A stretch of DNA of 64,000 bases from Mucidula mucida (GCA_015501055.1 JADNYV010000149.1:28819-92818), one strand, 5' to 3'; shown: positions 1-12,638, numbered from the stretch's first letter. The notes: generated from the letters alone by a model not told the origin. A program made the numbers and translations.

Positions 1-228
1 CTGAGCTTCCTCGTGAGCGGCGGTGAGCGGGTGAACATAAAAACTAATCATGATAAAATGAAGTAGGAAAAGCTCCGCCTCGTGTTGAGAACGCTTAGCA
101 TCCCCAAAAGGGAGCACAAAGTAAGGCAAAGCAAAAGGAAGGTGAGAGCCAATAGGTCAGTTGAGTCCGGACTCCGAGAGCCGCAGACGTCGCACGACTC
201 GCATAAAAAATGCCGCTCTCCGGATGTA
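1..228. other. Upstream region of the first gene
   Basis: A plus-strand frame runs from 82 into the first exon, so translation could in principle start upstream, but the ATG at 229 has the better position relative to the composition change. A TCATGATAAAATGAAG stretch near 47-63 is AT-rich. No specific promoter element can be named. Confidence 0.25.
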
Positions 229-2190
229 ATGTCAAACCACCCTACTATGAGCCAGCCAGGATCTAACCCTCCAAGCCGCGGTGGACTGTACGGCAATGAA
301 GCTAGACGCCCAGCATCCCAAGGTCAAGGGGAGCAGCAGCAGCGACGCCACACAAGTAGTGCAGGAATGGGATTTATTGCGGGTCCAAGCAACGATATCG
401 ATGAAGAAGACATGGACGTTAGTACATATTTCCTAGAATTTTGAACGCTGAACTGACCAATAATAGATTAACGAAAATGAAGATACTGGCGAAGTTGTCG
501 GCGGGACAGCTCCACAGGTATGCTGTCTTACTATCAACGTTCGATTCTGAAGCTAATAATGTATCCAGGCAAATGCGTCAGAAAATCCTTGGGTACGTTT
601 GATCAGCTGCAGAATAGCAAGGTGCATTGACACATTATACAGACTTTTACTGTTGCCCGGCGGGTCGTGAGCTCCTACTTTTTTAGAGACGCCAACGCAA
701 GTGGCCCACGAAGCACGCCATTGAATGTACGTATGTTCACAAGATTTAATCCTATATGATCTGACAAGAGCATAAATGAAGGAGCAGGATACGAGTCATA
801 GGCAAGGTGGGCAAGGCGCACAAGACATGCCAGGAACCGGAGGCACGGTAAGCGCCAATCTTATTCTGAAATGTCAGTACTCATAGGTTGGAAACCAGAG
901 CGCACCTCATTTTGGTGAACAACAAGAGCGTAATCAACAGCAGACTGGACCGCAGCCACATCCACCGGTACGAAAGAGTCGTCGAGTTGAAGGTTGGATT
1001 TGTGCTAATCAAGGACTAATAGCCGCCGGATCATTGGGCGTGGCTAATGATGGGTACCATACACAATATCTTGGCCCTCGCGACCACCACCCGCGATCAG
1101 GTAGCGCACCTGGAAGCTACGCTGAATACTCCTGGCACTGGTGGACGCACTCCGACCCAACCTCCTGGCCCTAGACTGGCTCAACCTCCGAGCCCAAGGG
1201 GTCCAATTCACAACAGGGAGCAGGTGGTCCTCCGAACATCCCTCATTTCTCGGTGGCTCGGCGGTCGTGTGGAAAATGCCCCGCCCCAACCCGATGCATC
1301 CATGTTGGCGGCTTTTGAGCAGCAACGACGCGTACACCCTCGTGGAGCACTTCCAGCGGTTAATGTTCCAGGGAACGCCATTCTCTTCTCCTCGAGCAAC
1401 AAGTTCTGGAACCGAGCTATGGCAAAATACTTCATCGAAAACATTCTCACCCAGGCCTTGAATGCGGAGGTACCCAAGCCAGGCGGACCCCGCGATTTCC
1501 GAGCGTCTAACCAACGCCAGTATTTCAAGAAGTTGGTCAAGCGCGTCTGCGACTGCGTCCATTACATTTTCCAGGTAAAGGCGGAGGCGCTGATTGCGGG
1601 TCGAGCGGCTGAAAGGAATGAGTCCAGCCGAAAGGAAATGAGTCGAAGTCGGGTGAGCCTTTCATTTTTGCCCTTGGAACTTCGCCTACTAACGGTTTAC
1701 CTAGCTTCTCAATCTGCGCGTGGCTAAGGCGCAGAATACACCTTGGCTTCTACACACCGTGCCGGCGTTGCAGATGCTGAATGATGACGGCATGTCTAGC
1801 GAAGAGGAGGACCTCGCTGAGCCGACCCGACGCAATATCCATGCGCATCCGTGGCGCTCTGAAGCGGTTACAACGCTGATCCGCGCTATTGACGACGCTA
1901 GGCGAGACGATAGGATCTTCAGTGGAAATCGTAAACGAAGGCCAAACGCCAGATTGTGGACCCCCGAGCGATCCCAATCCCTCAGGGCTATTGCGATACC
2001 CTTTCACGCAACCCCCTTACTTCCTGAAAATTTCTATAACTGGGAGGTGCTCAGGCGGAGACAGGACTTCATCAGCCGGAACTTGGATCCCAGGGATGTT
2101 TATCACCCAACGCAGGCCCGTCCGGACCTGTTAACTTTCGTACGCCCTACCTTGACAACGGGGCAGGAAGCACCCCCTACGGCACAGTAG
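229..2190 (+). CDS. Intact 8-exon gene, unknown function, about 536 aa
   Basis: I read exons 229-417, 467-517, 569-592, 643-726, 782-847, 887-967, 1023-1652 and 1705-2190. Every intron is GT-AG, every exon length is a multiple of three, and the joined frame stays open to the TAG at 2188-2190. The N-terminal third is Gln/Gly/Pro-rich and probably disordered. From about residue 165 a more ordered region begins with DHWAWLMMGTIHN and a short heptad-like stretch, followed by a basic segment rich in Lys/Arg. The last exon has a GMSSEEED acidic patch, then a PWRSEAV block and a GNRKRRP basic block. I recall agaric multi-copy hypothetical proteins with this acidic-patch then WRS arrangement, but no function is known to me. 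The ATG at 229 was chosen because the spliced frame is continuous from it; the intron before the last exon has a CTAAC branch site. It is one of the few undamaged genes here. Confidence 0.65.
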
Positions 2191-2985
2191 GAAGGATAGG
2201 GTACACTTTCTATACCTCCTTATAAAGAATTATCTCGGGAATGTAATGTACTAATATGCGAATGTCTGAGGTGTCTTCATGAGTATCATTGTCTGGATGT
2301 GATTAGAGTGTCACCTATCCTTGAGGATATCGTCGACCACGCTGGCAGTCTTGCTCTGCGCGTGCAGCTATTCTTGTCCACAATCATGATTGTCCATGCT
2401 TGCCAGCGTTGTCGTCGTCTGTTATAGGGGCAGCAGGCAACAAGCGCCGCACTTTCGAACGTCACCCCAACCATACTGTCCCTCCCCATCATGATGCCAT
2501 CATACTGCTAAACGCGGAATACATCCCTCCACCTCTGTACGCAGACGGTCTCCAGCGCTCCTTTGATCAAGGCTACACCACTGTGTTCCAAGCCTCAATC
2601 ACACCCCGACGGCGACCGTTCGTGCCCACGCACAGACTGCATACGCCCACGAGACGGCGGATCCCAGAATTGCAGTCGGCGGATTTGACGTGTCTTGTCG
2701 CGCTCAGCGGCGCCCAAGTTGCCGTCTTAAAGTTCGCGTCGTTCTCCAGGGGTCTTGAGGTTCGTAAATTTTCCCATTTTCACTCCACTCCATGTTGACG
2801 AATTCATCTTTAGCTGTGGGGGCCTCACGACATGTCCAGCTTCGAGATGTAATAATAGAAATCACTAGTTGAACTCCGTTTCCTTCTGTTCTAACGCTAA
2901 CGCTTCCACATCAGTTCAAGGAACATCTATTAGTGAAAAGGTAAATCTCACCTCCATTCCGAATCCGCGTTACCTCAATCGTTGC
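2191..2985. other. No gene recognised
   Basis: An open frame at 2400-2798 (+) encodes 132 residues rich in Arg, Pro and His with no motif I recognise and no clear splice partners. The rest shows no coding signal that I can support. This stretch separates the intact first gene from the repeat field that begins near 3 kb. Confidence 0.3.
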
Positions 2986-2989
2986 AGAA

Positions 2990-4008
2990 CCGTTATTGGA
3001 TGGCCCTGCTGGAGAAACGGGGGTCGTGACCCGCGCTGAACACACAAAGCAACACGACTACATCCGGACTCGATGAGGAGCCTAGATCTGGACAAATCGA
3101 ATTATCAATTCCGCGGGCTCAACGAATGGAGGAGGTATGTCACCTTTTGGTTCAACTTTGAAAGTTGAACATCTACGTTAGGGAACGACAACAGCGCGAG
3201 GCGAGTACAAGTACTCCCGATTGTCTCGTCTTCATCACTCGTGGGAATCCCGCTTCATGCCAACTTGGACTCACACAGGATGACAAAGTTTCCCCCCCCC
3301 CCGGCAAGTGCAGCGACAAAACGAATAACTGAGAAAAAGGTTGAACTTGTCATTAATCACCCCATCCAGCGCTAATCGATCCGTAGCAACGAGCATGACT
3401 TCCAAGAAACGACGCCACACACAAAAAATTGGAACCGCACGTCCGCGAGTTCGCCCCATTTGGACCGTGATTCCGATCTGGATCTGAGGGGATCCGTTAC
3501 AAAGTCCGCGGTCTCGGCTAAGAGAATAGTACGTCACCTTTTAAACCATCTTCGAAAGTTGAACATACCAACTAGGAAATAATCAACAATAGCCCCAAGA
3601 GCTGCAAGCACAGAGGGATACGACTTACCTGGACCTCTCTTCAACGTCGCTCTCCGCATTTCTCACAACAAACCCAGTGTACAGTCCGACATCAACACCA
3701 CACCACCTCTGAACCACCGAGTCCACCCTCGCTTTCATGCCGTCAGGAGCGGCGCGAATAGACGTCTCAGATGGTAGGCTATTCGTCCATCGAGTGACGA
3801 TGTTACTGACGCCGTCCTAGGCCCGACGACGAGTCGAACTAGTTAGCGACAACGCCACACTCTGAATCCATCCAGCAAGTTTCCCCCATTCGGCCTAAAG
3901 AGCGATGCAGATCTATAAGTAATATCAATCACACGGAAGATTTCAAGAGAAGGGAAGGTACGTTACCTTTACTGTCGTCATGTTCAAAAGTTGAACATGA
4001 CGGTTTAG
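2990..4008 (+). repeat. Three degenerate units of an exon-intron repeat
   Basis: Three units, each about 400 bp apart, end in intron-like sequences at 3135-3181, 3529-3574 and 3958-4008. Each starts GTAYGT, continues with a CACC/TACC-TTT tract, contains GTTGAACAT and ends in TAG. The exon upstream of the first two shares a TCCGCGG core. Related junctions occur at 8985-9032 and 13522-13571, and a minus-strand version of the exon lies at about 14860-15150. The reading frames are interrupted, so these look like relics of one multi-exon unit rather than working genes. Confidence 0.5.
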
Positions 4009-4167
4009 GGAATTATGCGGGACTTTCGCTGGGCCGTGACCAAAGGATGGCGCGATTTATCTGCGAGGGAATCGACTAGCATGGCCAGACCCGCCCGCTC
4101 GTCGACTCAAGTTCAGAGTCGACCGGACTCATCCTCAGCGACAAGTTCTCCATCGTATGGCGCTCCG

Positions 4168-7100
4168 AATTCGGGATATTGGCAGGCAGAAGCGGAAATG
4201 ATGCGAATAGCGTATCACGATGTAGATCCAGATCTGGTAGAGTTCCCTGAGTCGGAAATCCGCGAACAAAAGAAGAGGTACGTACTCACTAGTTATACTC
4301 CTCATTCATTCGTAGCCTAACAACGGACCTAGGGCGTCCATTCACAAGTCCGAATCCTCACAAAGTGATGGCGACGCCGTATTCGACCTCCAGGACGAAG
4401 TAAACGTGTCCAAGTTGGCGCGTAGTCCGAGTTCATCGCTGCGATGAACAAATCCAACATCCTTCGTGGAGCAGTAGCGTCGGTCCAGGGAGCGCCTTCG
4501 CCTACGGCGGCGGCGGCTCTAGAAACGAGAAGAACAGTAGTTACCCTTCTGCGCTACGGCCTTGGAGTTTGAATTCAGGTACGTACCTCGTCTCTTATCG
4601 TTCGAGATTCATCAATGACGCTAGTTTAGGATCGCCGTTAATCTGGTCTTCTATTTGCTGGCTTTACGAGGCGTTTGAAAGGCCGGTGATGAAGTCGGGG
4701 TTGAGGTCCGAGTCGGGGGGAATGAAGTCGATAGACGCGTTTTCCGCGCCTTACGCGCATCGAGCGGGCAGTAGACAAATCGAGTATCATTTCTTGCTGT
4801 AGATATACCGGCTGTAGTACAAAGAAACTTTGAGAAATCTAAGAGTTGTTAGAAGAAGGCGCAGGAGACCAAAATAGAGAAAGAATACCTATGAAATACA
4901 TCTATGTGACTGTTCAGCGTGGCGGCAGACGTCCTCAACGACGATATCACCGCCCAGAGCACCACAGGACCGCCAAAGAGCGGCATAATGTTCCTGGACA
5001 TGATGTTAAAATGTCAATAAAGTTCAAACTTACCATAAGGATCTGCACTCACCATAGCACGCGGTTCTTCCCTTACGTGGCATTCAAATTCCTTCGAACG
5101 TCGCCACAACGAGTACGAGAAACCTAATTCGCAGTAAGCCGAAAACCACTCTTGTGTCATTTAAATGAAAGCTTACCTTCAGCTTCCGAGGGTTTCCACA
5201 ACGGCATTATCATTCCAGGGCGCTATGTCGCTTCCATATAGTCCGCGGTCGGCGCAGAAGGTCCAGGCGTCGTCGTCGTTGCGGGGTGTCAGAGCGAAGC
5301 TGTGATGGTGGTGGTATAAGCGCAAAGTTCCTATTCGGGCAAACCCGAGTGATCGACGGGACTTGTGCTCTTACTGCCACCAAGCTGACCTCAATTTCTC
5401 GCATCTAATATATTCACTCTTTCTCTCACCTTGCGCGTGCCTCTCTTGTACCGGAATTTACTCCTCAAGACCCTCATCAAATATCCCGACGGTCATATGG
5501 GCGCGACAACGCGTTATACGCGTGTTATTCTACTTTCATCGTTAACTTTGCCTTCCGTTTCCCTTCATTCGACATTCATTATCTATGACGAGCTCTACGG
5601 GTGCCTCTTGAGGGCAATCTTATCGTATCGGGACTGGAAGCCTGGGAACTTGGACTGGGGCGCTGACGCGGCCTCGCCACTTACCTCCATCCCTCATTGC
5701 GATTTTGCCTGGACGCGACCTTTCTTGAGAACCCTTCGACGGCGTTAATCGCGCATCTGGGTCTGGTGATTTTAGCGCCAGAGCAAGTTCGCGCCATGGA
5801 ACCCTTGTTCTTCTTTTCGTTATGGCTTCTTTCTTTACATGGCGGCGCCGTTACCATGGCCTGCGTTACGACTGAGTCAAGCATGTGGATCCGCGAACAT
5901 TCGACTTGAGGAATCCTTTCGCGTTGACAAGATTTCGATTTGGACTTGGGGAGGTGCGTTCGAATTGTTCTTGCCGTCTCGTCTCAACGAGCCCATACTT
6001 CTCTCAGATCTTCTCTCGACATTCCTCGACTCGCCGCTCTATCATTCGGCTCCTTATGCTTTTAATTGGACGACATTCAAACCATCAACTTACGTGTGGC
6101 GCGAATTCCAACATTCCGCGGATTCGGTTGACAAAGCCAAATGGATAGCATAGAAACGCGGAAGTCATACCCCTAGAATAAACGCTCCTCGGATACCGGC
6201 AGATCTGGATCTGGTTTGGATAATTTGGGATATATAACCCAACGCGGACGTGGAATCCCCCACTTTCTTTCTTCCCTTCCCCCACTATGACCATGTCTCT
6301 CACTACTGCCACGATGTCGGTCGTCTCTTCAACATCGTACTGGTGCCCTCGTCGGGATTGCGAGCTCATCAACATGTCCGCCGGGTAGGTGGCTTCCTAC
6401 CATCATGTTGAACTTGCACTGATTCTTCGGCACGTTGAGCAGGGCGTCGGGACGTCGGGATCAGACGGTTTGAATGCCCTTGCCGCCTTCTATGGCATCA
6501 TGTCGCAAGGCGGGACGACTTTAACATGTTCGACTTGGCTTTGTGGTCTCAGCGTCGCCCGCCATGACGACTGTCCACGGTCACGGTACGTTGAACTTTG
6601 CCTTCAACCATGTTTGTTGATTTACTTACTATCCTTTAGACCAACCGTCAAGTCTGTCGACCTCGTTGTTGCCGCGCGAAGGTATGTTGATCTTTTCCTT
6701 GGATTTTTCTTGACCGACGTTGACGAGCTGTCTCTAGACCTTCGTCGATATCAAGATATCAATGCCTTCCGACCGCGTCTCTCACGACGGGGTCGCTATG
6801 CTTCTCCCTCTCAGGTATTTGTACTGTTTCCTTCGTTGGGTTGTTAATTACTAACTACTTTCAGCATCAACCTTCATTGCTGACGCTCACCTACTCCGAA
6901 ATCTTACTGAGGTCGCCTGTCTTCTTCACCCTGTTGTTTCTCTACCGACGCTGGCCATCCCGGATAGACGTCGACCTTACCTATCTCTGATGGCTATGCT
7001 CTCATCGATGTCTTGTAAGTCGTCGTCACTTTCCTTGTCTTGAACATTGACTAACATGTTATCAGCACGACGAACAGGGCCACCGTTGACGAAGATGCTC

Positions 7101-7360
7101 GTCAACGTTGCCTTGAACTTGTTACATTCTTCAACCTTCGGTATGTCACCGACTCACTTGTCAGTTCTGTTGACTACTAACCTTTCATTAGCCTGAACTT
7201 TAACAACGACTACTGCCCTCGTTGATTGAGGTCTTCATCAACGTTGTCTTCGGACTGGGGTCTAGAGGTATGTTTACCGACTCCTTCGCCTCCTTGTAAT
7301 CATTCCTCGTTGACTGACACATTGTCAGGTCTTGATGGTTATCGCGCTTACTAGTACGTG
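4168..7360 (+). repeat. Copy A of a ~3-kb degenerate tandem duplication
   Basis: This segment aligns by eye with 8605-11560 in the same order and strand. Matching landmarks are GGCAGGCAGAAGCG (about 4179 and 8620), a GATCCAGATCTG followed by a GAAATCCGCGAA exon end (about 4220-4275 and 8660-8710), a TCCGAATCCTCA block (about 4350 and 8803), and the pyrimidine-rich CCCACTTTCTTTCTTCCC tract (about 6260 and 10248). The two copies have clearly diverged by substitutions and indels. The content is intron-bearing but not open end to end. Confidence 0.6.
6287..7345 (+). pseudogene. Multi-intron gene-like relic in repeat copy A
   Basis: From an ATG at 6287 a succession of plausible short exons is separated by about 45-60 bp GT-AG introns with a shared style: they begin GTAYGTTGA or GTAAGT, contain TTGACTAAC-like branch sites and end in YTTAG or TCAG. 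Examples run from about 6597 to 6639, 6681 to 6737 and 7015 to 7066. The putative exons are rich in Ser, Thr, Arg and Leu and show no recognisable domain. The same layout recurs in copy B (from about 10290), where an early exon contains an in-frame TAG. I cannot name the ancestral gene and consider it a decayed member of the repeat family. Confidence 0.3.
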
Positions 7361-7829
7361 CCCTTCTCTTTCTCGGATCGTCGACTGACTTGGTGTCAAG
7401 TCGAACATGTTAGCATTGGCTCATCGAATGCGGTCGTGTTCTTGAACCGATCGTGGATACTCCTCCGCCTCCATCCCACACAAGCGGACCTTCCGCCACG
7501 CCCATCCTGCAAGGAGCCCGCCCCGGAACCAGATGATGACCTGCCGCCTCGACCATCATTCAAAGAACCTCCCCAGAGCCGGCAGATAAGGCGTCTCCAC
7601 AACGACGGCACGACGAGCAGCCTTGCCGTAGAGATGATGAGAGCAAAATATTTGGGACGCAAGAATGGCGGCACGGTCTCCGCCACTTTGTCGAATCGTT
7701 GTTTAAGCCATTGTGCGACTTTGGTAGGATTAGGAGATCTACTAGCTTGTACAAAGCGGATGTTCCAAGTCGTTGTAACGCACTGTAATGTGTCGCAGAG
7801 GATGCATCCAACCCTCTTGTGATTGTGGA

Positions 7830-8604
7830 GTTCGGTCTCGAAAAGCATGATGCTACCTGGAGGGAAGTACTCGGGGACACCGACTTCAGAATATGGACCT
7901 TCGGGATCAAGGCCCTGAGGAACGACAACAGTAGGAATTTCAACCAATCTGCTCTCCAAGCCCTTCAAGATGTTGGGATCACTGGGAATATCGTAGTTGC
8001 TGATTTCGAGGCTGGCCCCGAATATATATTTGACTTTGGTGCGGCGTAACTTGAGGGTTCGACTAAAAAAGCGTCAGCTACTGAGTCCGGACTGCCTGGA
8101 TGATTTACTTACTAAAGCGTCGGTCCTTGGAGTCCTTTTGGAAGGCGGTGTGAGCGACAAGAAGGTAACCTTTTTGCGTAGCTGGGTGAACACGCGACAG
8201 AACGATATACTATGAAAGGCTTTGTTACAAAGAAGATGGTATTTTGTAGGGAAAGCATGACTTACATCGTTTTCCTGATGAACATGGCCTTCCTCGTAAC
8301 CGCCGAGGACCATTTCAAGGTGAAGCGAGTTCAGGATTCTCTTCGCTCGTGCGATACCACCCTTATCGTCCAGACCGTTCAGCTTGTACTTTCTCTTTTC
8401 TCCAACTAAGTTGAGGAGCTTCGGATAGAGGTCGTCGAATCCTTTGACGGAACCTATCGCAGAGTAACTGAAGGTCACTAGTGCGCCAGTCGATATAGCA
8501 TCTTCCGCTGAGCGCTTGTTCATCGGGGATTCGTTGTCATGAGTGGGATCGTATAGGAGAGCATGGAGCATAGAGCCATTCAGCGGCGTAATGATTGCTT
8601 GCAA
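7830..8604 (-). pseudogene. Glycogen debranching enzyme, internal gene fragment
   Basis: Reading on the minus strand, the upper exon (8604-8266) encodes NGSMLHALLYDPTHDNE, then a conserved GSVKGFDDLYPKLLNLV segment; the THDNE and GS-[KR]-G-[FY]-D-[ED]-L patterns are typical of the eukaryotic bifunctional debranching enzyme (AGL/GDB1). It is spliced by GT-AG introns to an exon at 8181-8113 encoding GYLLVAHTAFQKDSKD and to another from 8062 containing KVKYIFGASLEIS, SRLVEIPTVVVPQG and FPPGSIMLFETEL. These correspond to consecutive parts of the middle of the ~1500-residue protein. Both ends are missing: upstream it stops at the repeat boundary near 8605, and downstream similarity fades after FETELHNH. 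Because introns are kept, this is a DNA-level fragment, not a processed copy. It cannot make an enzyme. Confidence 0.75.
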
Positions 8605-11560
8605 ATTCTGGATATTGTCAGGCAGAAGCGAAAAGGATGCGAATAGCGTATCACGATGTAGATCCAGATCTGCTCAAGGTCCCTGAGCCAGAAATCCGCG
8701 AAAAAAAGAAGAGGTACGTACTCGCTGTTTATACTCCTTTTTCTGTTTATACTCCTTGTTTATTAGTAGCCTAACGACGGAACCAGGGCTTCCATGGACA
8801 AGTCCGAATCCTCAGGAAAGGACAGTGGCTCGGTACTTGACCTCGAGGATGAAGTACAAGTCGGCAAGCGAGAATGGCGCCACACGCGAACTCGACCCAT
8901 AAGTTCGCCTGATTCGGAACTCGATGGTGATTGGATCTTTTCCTGGTTCAGCTCCGCGGTACAGCTTTGGACGAGGAAGGAACGGTACGTCACCGTTCTA
9001 GTCGCATTTTCCAGGTTCAACATCCCATTTAGGAAAATATCTTCTCTCCGTCATCGCCAAGGAGTCTGGCCTGCGACGTCTGGCCTCCTCCACGTCGTCG
9101 TCGTGCTCGCCGGCACTTACCCAAGTGGATCCGCAGACTATTCTTGACGACATGTTGAAAATGGCGAGTTTCCATGTTTCGCGAGGACGACGGGACTGAC
9201 TCGGGTTCCAGCAAGGGAGATTTGCGGGAGGAGCTTCAACAGCGTGGAACGCGTTCGCTTCGGGGTCGGCAGCGCGCTGTGAAGAGAAATTAGCGCCCGT
9301 TACATTGAACTTGATGTACATACGTTTCGTCCATTCGGATCTCACTCTTTCCTGACAATGAAATTAGATGGAACGTAAACTTCTTGAGCTCTTCAGTTGC
9401 CGCCAGAGATATGAGAACGGCGCGCCTTGCGCGTTCGACGAGTTCGGTTGAGGCTTCGGGCCATGCGGGTTGAGATGTTCACGCCTTAAGCGCGCTGTAG
9501 AAGACGTAGATACAGTAGATTCGAAGACATTGTAGATACATAGTTGTACCGCGAGGATGAGGCTGCGTGAATGAACTAAATCTTCATGAAAATGAACTTG
9601 AATTAAAAACTCACATGTACTACTACGTTGGAGAGGGGCGTTACGATTGCCGCCCACATCCCCAACATCGATACCGCCTCCTCCGAGCACCAGAGGACTA
9701 TGCGGAATCCCACCCTATGACCACCGAGCGAAGTCAATAAACTACATGCGAGGAAGGATCCGCACTTACCAATTACACGAGGCTCACTGGTTACAGCAGT
9801 AACCGGGGCTGAGAGCCGTCAACATGCAAGTTCTTGAAACCCTAATCCACAGTGAGCCGAACGACGTTCTGTATGGTACCTTGAACAATCCGACTAATTC
9901 CGGAAGGATCGCGTGTGTTCTACATACGTGTCGTAAGTCTTCCATTGTATCTGATGTCAGCGCTAAATGTCTTGATGTTGTCGTCGTAGTAGAGGCTCAG
10001 AATTGCATGTCGAAGGTCGTGGTAAGATGTCAAGATCCGCGTGATTGGACTGACTTGAACTTTTGACTTCGACCACACTGAGGCTGTTTTATTATTTCAA
10101 TGTATACCTCCTCTCTCTGCACTTGTGCGCGTCTATTCACACCCGGAATCTACTCTCACATCAACGTTACCAACATCCCAATGGAGCGCAGCCAAGATCG
10201 CGTCAAAACAGGCAGATCTGGATCTGCTTTGGACAACTTGGGATCTCCCACTTTCTTTCTTCCCTTCCCCCACGTTGAGCCTCTCTCCTACTATGACCGC
10301 AATGTCAACGCCGTCTTGCCGCCGTCATTGGGATCGCTAGCCTCAGCATCGTGTCCGCCGCGTAAGTGTCTTCCTACCGTCATGTTGAACTTGTGCTCAT
10401 CGTTCCACAGGATGTCGGGACGTCGGGATTCGACTGTTTGATGGCTCTCGCCGCCATCTATGGGATCGAATCGTAGCGCGGGACGACCCCGTCAACATAT
10501 TCGACTTGACCTCGCCAACAGGTCCGGATCCGACTTGATGGAACTTGGACTCGGGCGGCGCTCGTCAGCGTTGGCGGGTGAGACGGCGCTCTCAAGTTAC
10601 GGTATGTTGAACCTTTCTGCACACATGTTGGTTGGTTGACTTACCCTTCTTTAGGCCTACCTTCATGTTCGTTGACTATCCTCGAAGACTTTTCGTTACC
10701 CTCGGTTAGTCACGCCTTCTTCTCACTGATCTCCATTGACGTCGATCCTAGATTGACTTACTTTAACGATGTCGACATTCTCGTTGCTTTCTTGAAGGTA
10801 TGTTGATCTTTTCATTGAACCGACCTTGACCGATGTTGACTCAGACTTGTCTCTAGTTCCTTCGTCTCATCAAGGCATCGATGCCTTTAGGATCGGCCTC
10901 GCCGACCACGTCTCTCAGTACGGGGTCGCCGTACTTCTCGCTATGCTTCTCGATATCGAGTACGTCTCCCGTTCCCTTTATTGTTATCAATCGCTAACTA
11001 CTTTCAGTATCGATCCTCAAGACTACTCACGCTTAGGTACTCCGTCATCTCGCAGAGGTCAGTCTCTCCTTCACCGTCTTGTTTCTTCATCGACACTGAC
11101 TATCTTGGGCAGACATTGACCGCACTTTGCTCTGATGGTCATCTTCACATCGCCGCACTGTGAGTCTTCGCTACCGTTGTGTCCTTCAACATTGATCAAC
11201 CCTTCATCAGTGCACGTTGACAAAGGTATTTGTCGATGATGCGTTGACTTTGTTTGCCCTTCGATGGACAGGTACGTTGCCCGAGTCCTTTGCTTGCTCA
11301 CTGTTTCTTTATGATTGAATCACACTTTGCTAGTTCTCTATGGCTGTCATTGACCCCAGTGGTACGTCTGTTGCTTTCCTTCTTGGCGTCGTTGACTCAT
11401 CTGTTTTCAAGTCAAGGTTGTCTCTTCGTCGTTGAGCCTCACTGTCAACGCTGTCGTCTCTGTCGGTAAGTCCTCTTCTCGTTGTTGCGTTGTCTCCTTA
11501 ACCATGTTCGTATCAGCTGGTTTCATTTCCTCGGTTTCGCGCTGTAGGATCCGCGCATCT
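8605..11560 (+). repeat. Copy B of the ~3-kb degenerate tandem duplication
   Basis: This is the same-strand partner of 4168-7360. Its left boundary coincides with the end of the debranching-enzyme fragment. It includes an exon at about 8794-8984 whose frame encodes acidic then SPDSELDGDW-type sequence before a GTACGT intron (8985-9032), a block at about 9165-10060 that recurs a third time at 30408-31350, and a gene-like relic from about 10290 equivalent to that at 6287. Reading frames are broken in several places. Confidence 0.6.
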
Positions 11561-11735
11561 CTTTGGCAGGCTTTTGAGGCGAAGCCAACGCAGCAGTAAG
11601 TCTGAGTGTTGCACCCTCTCTCTTTGTCGTTTCTGACTGCGAACTTTCAGCAGTACAGTTCTGTTCGCTCATATACCAACTCGGTAAGCCCCGGATTTTA
11701 TTGTATCTGTTAGTTATTGACCACGAAATTGCTTA

Positions 11736-12638
11736 GGACATTCAAGGCGGCAAGTCGACTGTTCGAGGTAAGTCGTTTCCTTGTTACCCGTAATTTAAGA
11801 CTTAGGCGAATTCGATTGCAGCGCGCGAATGTGCTGCGGGAGGTGACGATCGAGCTTATGCGCAATGCGCTTGACAACCTCAAGAACGCGGATACTCTCC
11901 GCGAAAAGACAGAGGTGAGTTGTCGTACTTGTGGGGACGACTGGAGTTGACTGTGCCAGGTCCTGACAGAAATACAAAAAAGTCATGCTGCAAGACGCTC
12001 GTACAAAGGAGATATTTCGGGAACTAGACAGGTTCATCATGCTCATGAGCGTGTTGTCTACACTGCGTGTCGCTCAAGACAGGTGTATACACGAGCCAGA
12101 GGCGCAGATTTTACTCGAAGTGTTGGAGAGCATTCGCCCGGTGTTCATGATCGTCTCCGACGTGATTCACGGCCATCCAGAGAGCGCCGAATACTTCAAG
12201 GTGCGTGTACTCATTACTTGCGAAATACGTACTACAGTAACTCTCTGCCAGGACTCGGTCAGCTTCAAATCCCTTTCCCTTGCCATACGCGATCTTGGCA
12301 GGGACAAGCGCACCATCGATGTTCCTCTCGGTTTCTTGCTTTCCATGTTATTAATTGACTTTGCACTCTCTGACTTTCGACGCTCAGGAGTCTTTCCATG
12401 GCCTAAAGTAGACACGAAAATCCAGGAGTTCGAAACCCATCTAACTGGTCCCGACGCCATGCGGTTGTTATGGGGTTCGGTACTGCGCCTCGTAGATATC
12501 ATGCGCTACGCGGTTTATAAATTATTCGAGCTCTTGTGCGCATCATGTCATCACAATCATGCTACTTTGAGTACCATGCATATGGGTCTCGTAGAATCAT
12601 TCCTCAGTCAATACTTCCAATTGCGAGATGACATCTGA
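11736..12638 (+). pseudogene. BEACH-domain-type protein, N-terminal-region fragment
   Basis: Exons 11736-11767, 11822-11914, 11970-12200 and 12252-12638 join through GT-AG introns into one frame ending at a TGA (12636-12638). The product contains RANVLREVTIELMRNAL, then KEIFRELDRFIMLMSVLSTL, a VLESIRPVFMIVSDVI segment, and a long helical tail with GFLLSMLLIDFAL. The 'FRELDGFLVLMSVLSTL' pattern followed by armadillo-like helices is what I remember from the N-terminal part of large fungal BEACH (beige/Alfy-like) proteins that act in membrane trafficking and autophagy. Those proteins exceed 2000 residues, so this stops long before the BEACH and WD40 parts. The upstream start is unclear and merges with the repeat relic. 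The exon-intron structure is clean, suggesting a recent fragment; assignment is from memory. Confidence 0.5.

Noticed and set aside
4168..12638. A complete Helitron
   Set aside because: Captured gene pieces suggest it, but I found no Rep/helicase gene of that class and no convincing TC start or hairpin-CTRR end.
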